64,000 bases of DNA from Clostridia bacterium. Lineage in GTDB: Bacteria > Bacillota > Clostridia > Oscillospirales > Acutalibacteraceae. Numbering within the stretch: position 1 is the stretch's first letter; every line of letters starts with the position of its first letter. A program made the position numbers and the translations under genes. Shown piece by piece: positions 16,912 through 24,469 of this stretch. The stretch lies in NCBI GenBank assembly GCA_017436225.1, contig JAFSDM010000004.1, positions 1 through 64,000 of the forward strand, written 5' to 3'. The notes beneath the pieces are model-generated. The model was not told the DNA's origin. It made no database searches and saw nothing but the letters and a program-made list of their open reading frames with translations.

Positions 16912-18542
16912 GTTATTTGACTTTCAACCAACCTGCCCTTGCAGTATTTTTCTCTAAGGGCGGGTTTTTCAATTTTTCCTGTCGGATTACGAGGTACCTT
17001 TTCAAAGAAAATCCTTTTGGGTCTTTTATATCTGGGTAATTCTTTACAAAACTCATTGATTTCCTCTTCGGTACAATCCATACCCTCTTTAATTTCTATA
17101 ATTGCGGCGGTAATTTCACCAAGTCTTGTATCGGGAAGACCAATAACCGCAACATCTTTAATTTTATCATAAGCGCGCAAAAAGTCCTCAATCTGAACGG
17201 GATAAATATTCTCACCGCCCGAAATAACAACATCCTTTTTACGGTCTACAAGGTAAATAAAACCATCCTCATCCACCTTTGCCATATCACCTGTATAAAG
17301 CCAACCGTTTTTAATTGTATCGGCTGTGGCTTCGGGGTTTTTGTAGTAACAGGTCATAACACCGGGACCTTTTACAATAAGCTCTCCTACCTCACCATTC
17401 GGCACCTTATTACCTTGTTCATCTACAATATCAACCTCCCAAAGGTAGCCTGCTTTACCGATTGCGCCAACCTTGTGAACATTTTCAACGCCAAGATGCA
17501 CACAACCGGGTCCGATTGACTCTGAAAGACCGTAGTTAGTATCATACTGATGATGTGGGAATATTTTAAGCCAACGGTTAATAAGGCTTGGGGGTACGGG
17601 CTGAGCGCCTATATGCATAAGGCGAAGCTTTTCAAGATAGTAGTCATTCAAATCAATACTGCCTGACTCAATAGCATCAAGCAAATCCTGTGCCCACGGT
17701 ACCAAAAGCCAAACTATTGAACATTTTTCTTCACTTATTGCGCGCAAAATCCACTCGGGCTTAACGCCGCGAAGAAGTACCGCCTTACTTGCCGAAAGAA
17801 GCGAACCAAACCAATGCATTTTTGCGCCTGTATGATAAAGGGGCGGTATGCAAAGAAATACGTCGTCACGCTGCTGAGAATGATGTTTTTGCTCGGTACG
17901 GCAAGAGCTGATAAGCGATAAATGCTTATGCAAAATAGCTTTTGGGAAGCCTGTTGTACCGGATGAGAAGTAAATTGCGGCGTCATCATCCTCTTCAAGC
18001 GCTACAGGTGGTGGATTAGAAGAACAGTAGCTCATAAGTTTAAGGCAATCTTCACTGTACTCAGGCGCATCGCTACCAACGTAAAAAATCATTTTAAGTC
18101 GGTTAGGCTTTGCGGCAATGGGGTCAATTCGGCTTATAAACTCATTACCGAAAATCAAAACGTCCACATCGGCTAAATCTAAACAGTAGGCAATTTCATC
18201 TTCAGAATAACGGAAGTTCATAGGAACAACTGTGCAACCCGCCTTTAAAATACCAAAATAAATCGGCAACCATTCAAGACAGTTCATTAAAAGAATTGCT
18301 ACCTTATCACCTTTTTTTAGACCGCGGCTTAAAAGAAGATTTGCAAAGCGATTTGCTCTGCGGTCAAAATCAAGCCAAGTAATCTCTCTGCGATAGGGAT
18401 GCTCGGTATTTGTACTTTCAATAAGATTAAATTCCTGCCAAGTAACAACCTTATCTCTTTCCTCGGAGGGGTTGATTTCAACAAGTGCAGTGTCACTGCC
18501 GTAAAGTCGGGCATTTTTTTCTAAAAGTTCTGTAATTACCAT
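16905..18542 (-). CDS. T-box-controlled AMP-forming acyl-CoA ligase
   Basis: This class I adenylate-forming enzyme activates a carboxylic acid to its CoA thioester. The 545-residue protein has the phosphate-binding loop YFSSGTTGFPKAILHK near residues 190-206 and the core motifs YGLSESIGPGC and GWLYTGDM. The hinge region DRKKDVVISGGENIYP is followed by a C-terminal lysine in NPTGKIEKPALR, so it looks fully active. AAGGAG precedes the ATG. The mRNA leader is a T-box with a probable tyrosine specifier, unusual for a gene that is not an aminoacyl-tRNA synthetase or an obvious amino acid gene. With the symporter downstream and iorAB/paaK next, an arylacetate such as hydroxyphenylacetate is my inferred substrate. 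A fatty acid is the alternative. Confidence 0.88.
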   Translation of the reverse strand: MVITELLEKNARLYGSDTALVEINPSEERDKVVTWQEFNLIESTNTEHPYRREITWLDFDRRANRFANLLLSRGLKKGDKVAILLMNCLEWLPIYFGILKAGCTVVPMNFRYSEDEIAYCLDLADVDVLIFGNEFISRIDPIAAKPNRLKMIFYVGSDAPEYSEDCLKLMSYCSSNPPPVALEEDDDAAIYFSSGTTGFPKAILHKHLSLISSCRTEQKHHSQQRDDVFLCIPPLYHTGAKMHWFGSLLSASKAVLLRGVKPEWILRAISEEKCSIVWLLVPWAQDLLDAIESGSIDLNDYYLEKLRLMHIGAQPVPPSLINRWLKIFPHHQYDTNYGLSESIGPGCVHLGVENVHKVGAIGKAGYLWEVDIVDEQGNKVPNGEVGELIVKGPGVMTCYYKNPEATADTIKNGWLYTGDMAKVDEDGFIYLVDRKKDVVISGGENIYPVQIEDFLRAYDKIKDVAVIGLPDTRLGEITAAIIEIKEGMDCTEEEINEFCKELPRYKRPKRIFFEKVPRNPTGKIEKPALREKYCKGRLVESQITG

Positions 18543-18557
18543 TGTTTTCTCCTTAAA

Positions 18558-18853
18558 TAAAAAAATCCCCCTGCAATAATGCAGAGGGCGAATATGTTTC
18601 GCGGTACCACCTCAGTTTGTTGATTTTAATAAATCAACCTTAGCGGACAAAAAATCCAAAGCTATATCGGGCTAACCCGTCTTTTCCTACTAACAAAAGC
18701 GTTCTGAAAAGCCGCTTAGAAGGGTAATTCAAAATAAGACGTTTACAGTTTTGCACCAAACAACTGCTCTCTGAAAAAGTGGACTTATTTCTACTTTGTC
18801 TTCATCACTGCGTTTGAATATTCACTTTAGCACATAAAAGCGCTAAATCAACT
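18558..18853 (-). ncRNA. T-box leader, probable tyrosine (UAC) specifier
   Basis: On the minus strand the leader shows all T-box parts: the stem I base, an AGAGAGC distal element, the conserved antiterminator core GAGGTGGTACCGCGAA, and a terminator (CCTCTGCA...TGCAGGGGG) with seven Ts at 18558-18588. In stem I the helix AAATAAG/CTTATTT leads into the loop TGAATTACC. Aligned with the thrS T-box in this window (GAA-A-ACC-A), the specifier is GAA-T-TAC-C, that is UAC, tyrosine. The bulge UGGU would pair with an ACCA tail, matching the A73 of tRNA-Tyr. The specifier call is an inference from one alignment. Confidence 0.85.
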
Positions 18854-18860
18854 GTATGAT

Positions 18861-18889
18861 AGTCTAACACATAAAACCATTATTGTCAA
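18861..18889 (-). promoter_or_regulatory. Promoter of the T-box ligase-symporter operon
   Basis: On the minus strand, TTGACA (18884-18889) and TAGACT (18861-18866) have a 17-base spacer, placing the transcript start just before T-box stem I. Confidence 0.7.
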
Positions 18890-18936
18890 GAGAATTTTTT
18901 AAAAATTTAATTTTTTATAAAATACTCAAATTTGTA

Positions 18937-18963
18937 TTGACAAAATTTTAAAAACGGTATAAT
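18937..18963 (+). promoter_or_regulatory. Promoter of the hemolysin III homologue
   Basis: TTGACA (18937-18942) and TATAAT (18958-18963) have a short 15-base spacer. They lie 45 bases before the start codon, divergent from the T-box promoter. Confidence 0.6.
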
Positions 18964-19007
18964 ATAGTTTTAAAAACTAGATAAACTAATATCAGGAGCG
19001 AACTATT

Positions 19008-19658
19008 ATGAAAAACACAAAACAAAAGCCTTTGCAAACGCTGGGCGAAGAAATATCAAACTCTGTATCGCACGGAGTTGGCAGTATTTTATCAATACTT
19101 GGAACGGTTATTTTAATACTGCTGGGAGTAAAGGAGAAAAGTTTAGCCGCTATTATATGCGGTGCTTTTTACGGCGGAAGTCTTATAATTTTATACACCG
19201 TTTCTTGCCTTTACCATTCATTAAAATGCAATATGGCTAAACGAGTTTTTCGCATTTTGGACCATTGTTCAATATTTCTGCTTATAAGCGGAACCTACAC
19301 CCCTATTTGCATTTTAATGATAGGCGGAAAGACAGGCTACTCGCTTATAACCGTAAATCTTACTTGCGCTATAATTGGTATAATTTTAAATGCTGTAAAT
19401 ATGAAAAAGTGGGAAAAATTATCCCTTATTTTATATGTTATTATGGGGTGGATGTGCCTTTTTACCATTAAGCCTTTAATAGCTGCGGCTCCAACAGACG
19501 TTTTATTACTACTTGTAGCGGGTGGTGTAGCGTACACCTTAGGGATAATTTTTTACAAGTTAAAAATCAAATATATGCATTTTATATGGCATATTTTTGT
19601 TCTTTTGGGAAGTATTTTACACTATTTATTTATACTTTACGGATGCTACATAAAATAA
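19008..19658 (+). CDS. Hemolysin III / PAQR-family membrane protein
   Basis: The protein belongs to the YqfA/hemolysin III branch of the PAQR superfamily: seven-helix membrane proteins with a predicted metal site, of poorly defined role in bacteria. The 216-residue protein opens with EEISNSVSHGVGSILS, the conserved first-helix histidine motif. It continues with CLYHSL and ILDHCSIFLLISGTYTP, and ends with an FIWHIFVLLGSILHYLF helix. These carry the conserved Asp and His residues of the family. The ribosome site AGGAGCG is present. It is a single gene, converging on an alpha/beta hydrolase whose stop is only five bases away. The name does not imply proven haemolysis. Confidence 0.9.
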   Translation: MKNTKQKPLQTLGEEISNSVSHGVGSILSILGTVILILLGVKEKSLAAIICGAFYGGSLIILYTVSCLYHSLKCNMAKRVFRILDHCSIFLLISGTYTPICILMIGGKTGYSLITVNLTCAIIGIILNAVNMKKWEKLSLILYVIMGWMCLFTIKPLIAAAPTDVLLLLVAGGVAYTLGIIFYKLKIKYMHFIWHIFVLLGSILHYLFILYGCYIK

Positions 19659-19663
19659 ACCTA

Positions 19664-20599
19664 TTACTGATTGGAAAGCATTTCATCAAACTCAAAAATG
19701 CCCTTAAAATAAGCATCGGTATCCTTTAGATATGCAAGTCCGTGACCTGCGTTATCTATTGTAACAAGTTTTTTAATTTTATGGGTACAGGCATTAAAGT
19801 TTTCCACGCTCATTTCATAGGGTACAAAAGCATCGGTTGTGCCGTGAATAAAAATAATGGGTATGGTGCAGTTTTTCATAGCTTCAATAGGTGAATACTG
19901 CTCTAGGTCAAAGCCACCGTAAATTCTGGCACCGAATTTAACAAAAGGATAGAAAATTTTAGGCGGTAATTTTAAATCTGTCATTACCTTTTTTATAATA
20001 TCCTTTGCAGAAGTGTAGCCGCAATCAGCAAGGGCGGCAATAACGTTTTTCGGTAGCTTTTCTCCAGCCGCAATAGCAACGGTAGCCGCTCCCATAGAAA
20101 TACCCGTTATTATTATTTTTGCATCACTGTTTATATTTTCAATAATATAGTCTATCCATTTAAGGCAATCTCTGCTTTCTTTTACGCCAAAGGTTATAAC
20201 CTTTCCACCGCTTTTTCCTGCGGCGCGTTGGTCTACTATAAGGCAGCTTCTGCCAAGCTTAAAGCAACGCTGAACACCGCCGCAAAGGTCACGCTCACCA
20301 TTTCCGCGATATCCGTGGAACATAAGCTCGATAGGAGCATCTTTAGAGTATTCATAATATTTGCCGTAAAGAGTTAAACCGTCAAACGACTTAATACTGA
20401 CTTCCTTTGGGTTAAGCGCACGAGTTTCTTTCATCCACTGCACCATCATATCGCGGTACGGCTCGTAAATCTTGCCGCGTGGAATTGGAAATTCTTCTTT
20501 AGTGTTTTCGGGGAAGGCGCAAAAGGTTATAAAGAAGCAAACGAAGCTTATTAAAAAAAATAAAGCCAACAGACCTAATAAAATATAAAGAAATAACAT
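19664..20599 (-). CDS. Membrane-anchored alpha/beta hydrolase
   Basis: A serine hydrolase of the alpha/beta fold. The 311-residue protein starts with one hydrophobic helix (about 2-28) that should anchor it in the membrane. The catalytic domain follows from about 65. The nucleophile elbow is GISMGAA, the acid lies in GTTDAFVP near residue 258, and the histidine is in NAGHGLAY near 286. An HGYRGNGERD oxyanion segment is visible. It resembles the YqkD/BAAT-like esterases found singly in clostridia. The substrate is unknown. It converges with the hemolysin III homologue, leaving no room for a separate terminator. Confidence 0.83.
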   Translation of the reverse strand: MLFLYILLGLLALFFLISFVCFFITFCAFPENTKEEFPIPRGKIYEPYRDMMVQWMKETRALNPKEVSIKSFDGLTLYGKYYEYSKDAPIELMFHGYRGNGERDLCGGVQRCFKLGRSCLIVDQRAAGKSGGKVITFGVKESRDCLKWIDYIIENINSDAKIIITGISMGAATVAIAAGEKLPKNVIAALADCGYTSAKDIIKKVMTDLKLPPKIFYPFVKFGARIYGGFDLEQYSPIEAMKNCTIPIIFIHGTTDAFVPYEMSVENFNACTHKIKKLVTIDNAGHGLAYLKDTDAYFKGIFEFDEMLSNQ

Positions 20600-20678
20600 T
20601 TAAAATCACCTACTTTTATAAGTATAACAAAAATAATATTTTCTTTCAAGTTAATAAAGGTATGGAAAATTTAAAATA

Positions 20679-20707
20679 TTGATTTTTTATGTCGAATAGT
20701 GTAAAAT
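20679..20707 (+). promoter_or_regulatory. Promoter of the acyltransferase gene
   Basis: TTGATT (20679-20684) and TAAAAT (20702-20707) have a 17-base spacer; the start codon is 22 bases further on. Confidence 0.6.
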
Positions 20708-20728
20708 TGTTTTGTAGGATGTGATAAA

Positions 20729-22012
20729 GTGAATAAAGAAGTTAATTATAAAAACAAAAAAACTTATAACACCGCAAAACTGCCAATAAGGCAACCAATT
20801 TTTATTGTTTGGCTTATTTGGCTACTTTCAAGAATTATGCTTATTGGCAAAAACTACAAGGTTGAAAAAATAAATATGGAAGGCTTAAAGCCCCCCTATT
20901 TTATGCTTAGCAACCATATGTATTTCATTGATTTTGAGCTTGCGGCAATGGGAACGCTTCCCCACCGCGTTAATAATGTTGTTAGTATTGACGGATATTA
21001 CCGCAGACCTTGGCTTATGGAGCTTATAGGCGCTATTTGCACCAGAAAATACACCCGTGATATGCACCTTATTAAATCTATAAACCGCGTACTTAAAAGG
21101 GGCGATATTCTTTCCATGTACCCCGAAGCCAGATATTCGCCCTGCGGTATAACATCATATATTCCGGATGCGCTTGGTAAACTTATAAAGCTTAACAAGG
21201 CTCCCGTTGTGGCAGTTGTGCATCACGGAAACTATCTTCACTCACCTTTTTGGAATTTCAGAAAAAAACGCAAGGTTCCCTTCCACACCACTATGACACA
21301 AATTCTTACCGCAGAGCAGGTAAAGGCTATGTCTGCCGATGAGATAAATGAAGTGGTAAAAAAAGCTCTTGAATATGATGATTACCGTTACCAAAAGGAA
21401 AACGGAATTCTTATTAAGGAAGAATTTAGAGCCGAAGGTCTTCACAAGGTTTTATATCAATGCCCACACTGCCTTACCGAATCTAAAATGAATTCAAAGG
21501 GTAGTGAAATTTTCTGCACCGCTTGCAACAAACGCTGGACCCTTAATGAAGATGGCACCCTTTCCGCACAAAGTGGAGAAACCGAATTTTCGCACATTCC
21601 CGATTGGTTTAGATGGGAACGTACTCAGGTTGAAAAACAAATTGAAAACGGCGAATATAACTTTAGCGATGACGTAGAGGTTTACGCTTTTCCGCGTTGT
21701 TGGAGATTTATAAAGCTTGGCAACGCAAAAATCACTCACGATATTGAAAAAGGATTTACTTTAGAAGGTCACTATAACGGTGAAGACTACCTTATAAACC
21801 GCTCACCTATTGAAATGAACAGTTTGCACGTTGAGTACGACTACTGCTACATTAAGCCTTATGACTGCTTTGATATTTCCACCGAAAAGGATTCTTACTA
21901 CTGCTACCCCACAAAGGAAAACGTTATAACAAAGCTTGCTTTTGCAACCGAAATATTATATTTAAAATCATTAGAACGCGCAAAACAAAAGAAAACAGCC
22001 GTCCAAAAATAG
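20729..22012 (+). CDS. PlsC-like acyltransferase with zinc ribbon
   Basis: This is an acyl-glycerophosphate acyltransferase-like enzyme. The 427-residue protein starts at GTG behind AGGA. An N-terminal hydrophobic segment (about 22-37) is followed by the catalytic NHMYFID, the HX4D motif, near residue 58. The substrate-phosphate motif MYPEARYS follows near 130. Residues about 240-268 form a four-cysteine zinc ribbon (CPHC...CTAC), then a beta-rich C-terminal region of unknown role. The plain 1-acylglycerol-3-phosphate acyltransferases are about 240 residues, so the second half is an added module. It is a single gene with its own promoter and terminator. Confidence 0.8.
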   Translation: MNKEVNYKNKKTYNTAKLPIRQPIFIVWLIWLLSRIMLIGKNYKVEKINMEGLKPPYFMLSNHMYFIDFELAAMGTLPHRVNNVVSIDGYYRRPWLMELIGAICTRKYTRDMHLIKSINRVLKRGDILSMYPEARYSPCGITSYIPDALGKLIKLNKAPVVAVVHHGNYLHSPFWNFRKKRKVPFHTTMTQILTAEQVKAMSADEINEVVKKALEYDDYRYQKENGILIKEEFRAEGLHKVLYQCPHCLTESKMNSKGSEIFCTACNKRWTLNEDGTLSAQSGETEFSHIPDWFRWERTQVEKQIENGEYNFSDDVEVYAFPRCWRFIKLGNAKITHDIEKGFTLEGHYNGEDYLINRSPIEMNSLHVEYDYCYIKPYDCFDISTEKDSYYCYPTKENVITKLAFATEILYLKSLERAKQKKTAVQK

Positions 22013-22028
22013 CACTTTAAAAACACAA

Positions 22029-22074
22029 AACGCAAGGATTTTATTTTAAAATGATAAAATCTTTGTGTTTTTTT
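22029..22074 (+). terminator. Terminator after the acyltransferase gene
   Basis: A 16-bp stem with G-U pairs (22029-22044 with 22054-22069) is followed by a run of Ts. Confidence 0.8.
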
Positions 22075-22143
22075 CTTTATTTATGCAATACTAAACTTAA
22101 AAGCAATTTGACTTTTTGCTATTTTTTTAAAAAGGTGCATAAT

Positions 22144-24063
22144 ATGGAAAATAAAAAGGAATTCAAACCATACATTCCCGCCGAAAAAATAACGCCTGAG
22201 CTTACCCTGACTTCAATAATTGTTGGTGTTATTTTGGCGGTAATTTTTGGCGCGGCAAACGCTTATTTAGGACTTAGAGTGGGAATGACAGTTTCGGCAT
22301 CTATTCCTGCCGCAGTTATAGGAATGGGCATTATACGCGTTATTCTTAGAAAAAATTCGGTGCTTGAAAGTAACATTGTTCAAACAATTGGCTCGGCGGG
22401 TGAATCTGTTGCGGCGGGTTCGATTTTCACCTTACCCGCACTCTTTCTTTGGGCTAATGAGGGCAAAATGAACGCTCCAAGCCTTATTGAAATAACGATT
22501 ATTGCTTTAATAGGCGGTCTACTTGGTGTATTTTTTATGATTCCGCTTCGAAATGCTCTCATAGTAAAGGAACACGGTGTTCTGCCCTACCCTGAGGGTC
22601 AAGCCTGTGCAGAGGTTATGCTTGCAGGCGAGGGTGGCGGTGCAAATGCATCCACAGTTTTTGCCGGTATGGGCTTTGCGGGATTTTTTAAATTTTTAAT
22701 TGACGGACTTAAAATAGTTCCAAGCGAGGTTAATATTAAAGGTCCACGTAAGCTCTACCCCGCCGCTTTTGGCACACAAATTTACCCCGCCGTTATGAGC
22801 GTTGGTTACATTTGCGGACCTAGAATTTCATCATATATGTTTTCGGGCGGTATTATAAGTTGGCTTGTTTTAATACCGATTATTGTTATTTTTGGAAACA
22901 ATATTATTCTTTACCCCGCCACAAACACCGTAGGTGAAATCTTTAACGCAAATGGGGCAAGCGGTATTTGGGGCAGTTACATTCGATACATTGGAGCGGG
23001 CGCCTTGGCTTCGGGCGGTATTATAAGTCTTATAAAATCCTTACCGCTTATAGCTCGTACCTTTAAGGACTCACTAAAAGGCTTTAACCTTAAAGCTACA
23101 AGCGCCTCAAAACGAACCGCTCAGGATATAAATATGGTTATAGTGCTATTGGTAATTGGTATATTAACGCTATTGGTATGGCTTGTTCCTGCTATTCCGA
23201 TATCACTTATAGGGGCAATTATTGTTGTTATTTTTGGTTTCTTTTTTGCAACCGTTTCTTCACGTATGGTTGGGCTTGTCGGAAGCTCTAACAACCCCGT
23301 TTCGGGTATGTCTATTGCAACACTTTTAATAGCCACGCTTATTTTAAAAATTTGCGGTGAAGTTGGTGCTCACGGTATGCAATCAGCTATTGCTATTGGC
23401 TCTATAATCTGCATTGTTGCCGCCATTGCAGGTGACACTTCACAAGACCTTAAAACCGGCTATCTTTTAGGCGCTACACCTAAAAAACAACAATACGGAG
23501 AAATTATAGGTGTTATTGCATCGGCAATTTCTATAGGCGCTACACTGTATTTGTTAAACGGTGCCTGGGGCTTTGGCTCAGAAGAGCTTGGCGCACCGCA
23601 AGCTACCCTTATGAAGATGATTATTGAAGGCATTATGGGCGGAAATCTTCCATGGGGACTAATTTTAACAGGTGTTTTTATTTCTATTGTTGTGGAAATT
23701 CTTGGTATTCCCGTTTTGCCTGTTGCTATTGGTATTTATCTACCCATTCAGCTTAATGCTTGTATAATGGTTGGCGGTATTATTCGTTTATTCTTTAATA
23801 AAATTAAAGATGAGAACAAAAGGCTACGAACTGTTTCAAACGGTATTTTGTTTTGTTCGGGTATGATTGCGGGTGAAGGTCTTGTTGGTATTATTCTTGC
23901 TTTACTTGCGGTTATTGGTGCAAATGAGGTGTTAGACCTATCGGGGCTTATTTCTCTTCCTGCCCCATTGTACAACATTGGAAGTTTAGCATTATTTGGA
24001 CTTATTATTTTAACTATGCTTAAATTTACTCTATTTAAAAAATATAAAAACACACTAAATTAA
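22144..24063 (+). CDS. OPT-family oligopeptide transporter
   Basis: This proton-coupled transporter belongs to the oligopeptide (OPT/YSL) superfamily. The start at 22144 is chosen from AAAGGTG; the frame is open 31 codons further up without a ribosome site. The 639-residue protein is almost entirely membrane helices (about 15-16). It opens with the family block LTLTSIIVGVILAVIFGAAN and has AYLGLRVGMTVSASIPAAV. LPYPEGQACAEVM comes near residue 155. Bacterial members move peptides or metal-peptide complexes. A PqqD-like gene follows 14 bases after the stop, so the two are probably one operon. Confidence 0.92.
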   Translation: MENKKEFKPYIPAEKITPELTLTSIIVGVILAVIFGAANAYLGLRVGMTVSASIPAAVIGMGIIRVILRKNSVLESNIVQTIGSAGESVAAGSIFTLPALFLWANEGKMNAPSLIEITIIALIGGLLGVFFMIPLRNALIVKEHGVLPYPEGQACAEVMLAGEGGGANASTVFAGMGFAGFFKFLIDGLKIVPSEVNIKGPRKLYPAAFGTQIYPAVMSVGYICGPRISSYMFSGGIISWLVLIPIIVIFGNNIILYPATNTVGEIFNANGASGIWGSYIRYIGAGALASGGIISLIKSLPLIARTFKDSLKGFNLKATSASKRTAQDINMVIVLLVIGILTLLVWLVPAIPISLIGAIIVVIFGFFFATVSSRMVGLVGSSNNPVSGMSIATLLIATLILKICGEVGAHGMQSAIAIGSIICIVAAIAGDTSQDLKTGYLLGATPKKQQYGEIIGVIASAISIGATLYLLNGAWGFGSEELGAPQATLMKMIIEGIMGGNLPWGLILTGVFISIVVEILGIPVLPVAIGIYLPIQLNACIMVGGIIRLFFNKIKDENKRLRTVSNGILFCSGMIAGEGLVGIILALLAVIGANEVLDLSGLISLPAPLYNIGSLALFGLIILTMLKFTLFKKYKNTLN

Positions 24064-24077
24064 AGCTGGAGAAGGCT

Positions 24078-24419
24078 ATGAAAAAAATAATTTCTAAAAA
24101 TTATTTGGACAAAGTACCTGCTAAACCGCAAAGCATTGCTTGGAAGGAAAATTCTAAAGGTTTAGTCACCTTAGAGATTGAAAACAAAGGTATTGCTAAC
24201 AAAATAGCTCAAATGCTTTTTAAAAAGCCCAAAACAAGCTATATTCATTTAGATGAAATGGGAAGCTTCGTTTGGAAAAATATTAACGGAGAAATAAATA
24301 TTCACGCCATTGCCGAAAGGGTAAGTGAAAGCTTTGGTGATGAAGCAAATCCGCTTTTTGAAAGACTGGCTACATTTTTTAAAATAATGGATAGCTATAA
24401 ATTTATTAGTTGGGTATAA
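24078..24419 (+). CDS. PqqD-family peptide-binding protein
   Basis: PqqD-like proteins are small winged-helix-like domains that bind precursor peptides of ribosomally made natural products. The 113-residue protein has the family core: a strand-rich start, LDEMGSFVWKNINGE at about 59-73, and IAERVSESFGDEANPL followed by a helix ending the domain. The usual PqqD is about 90 residues; here an N-terminal extension of about 20 residues is present. It follows the OPT transporter by 14 bases behind a GGAGAAGG ribosome site. No precursor peptide or radical SAM enzyme is adjacent, so its role may be linked to the transporter rather than to a classical peptide pathway. Confidence 0.8.
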   Translation: MKKIISKNYLDKVPAKPQSIAWKENSKGLVTLEIENKGIANKIAQMLFKKPKTSYIHLDEMGSFVWKNINGEINIHAIAERVSESFGDEANPLFERLATFFKIMDSYKFISWV

Positions 24420-24422
24420 GAA

Positions 24423-24454
24423 AACCGCGGTTCAGTCGAAACTGAACCGCGGTT
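24423..24454. terminator. Bidirectional terminator between pqqD-like gene and thrS
   Basis: A perfect 14-bp stem (AACCGCGGTTCAGT, CGAA loop) is shared by two convergent genes; T-rich sequence follows on the minus strand. Confidence 0.85.
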
Positions 24455-24469
24455 AATGATTAAACTGTA

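Noticed and set aside
19008..19658. Virulence haemolysin
   Set aside because: The name is historical; the sequence is an ordinary PAQR/YqfA membrane protein found in harmless bacteria.
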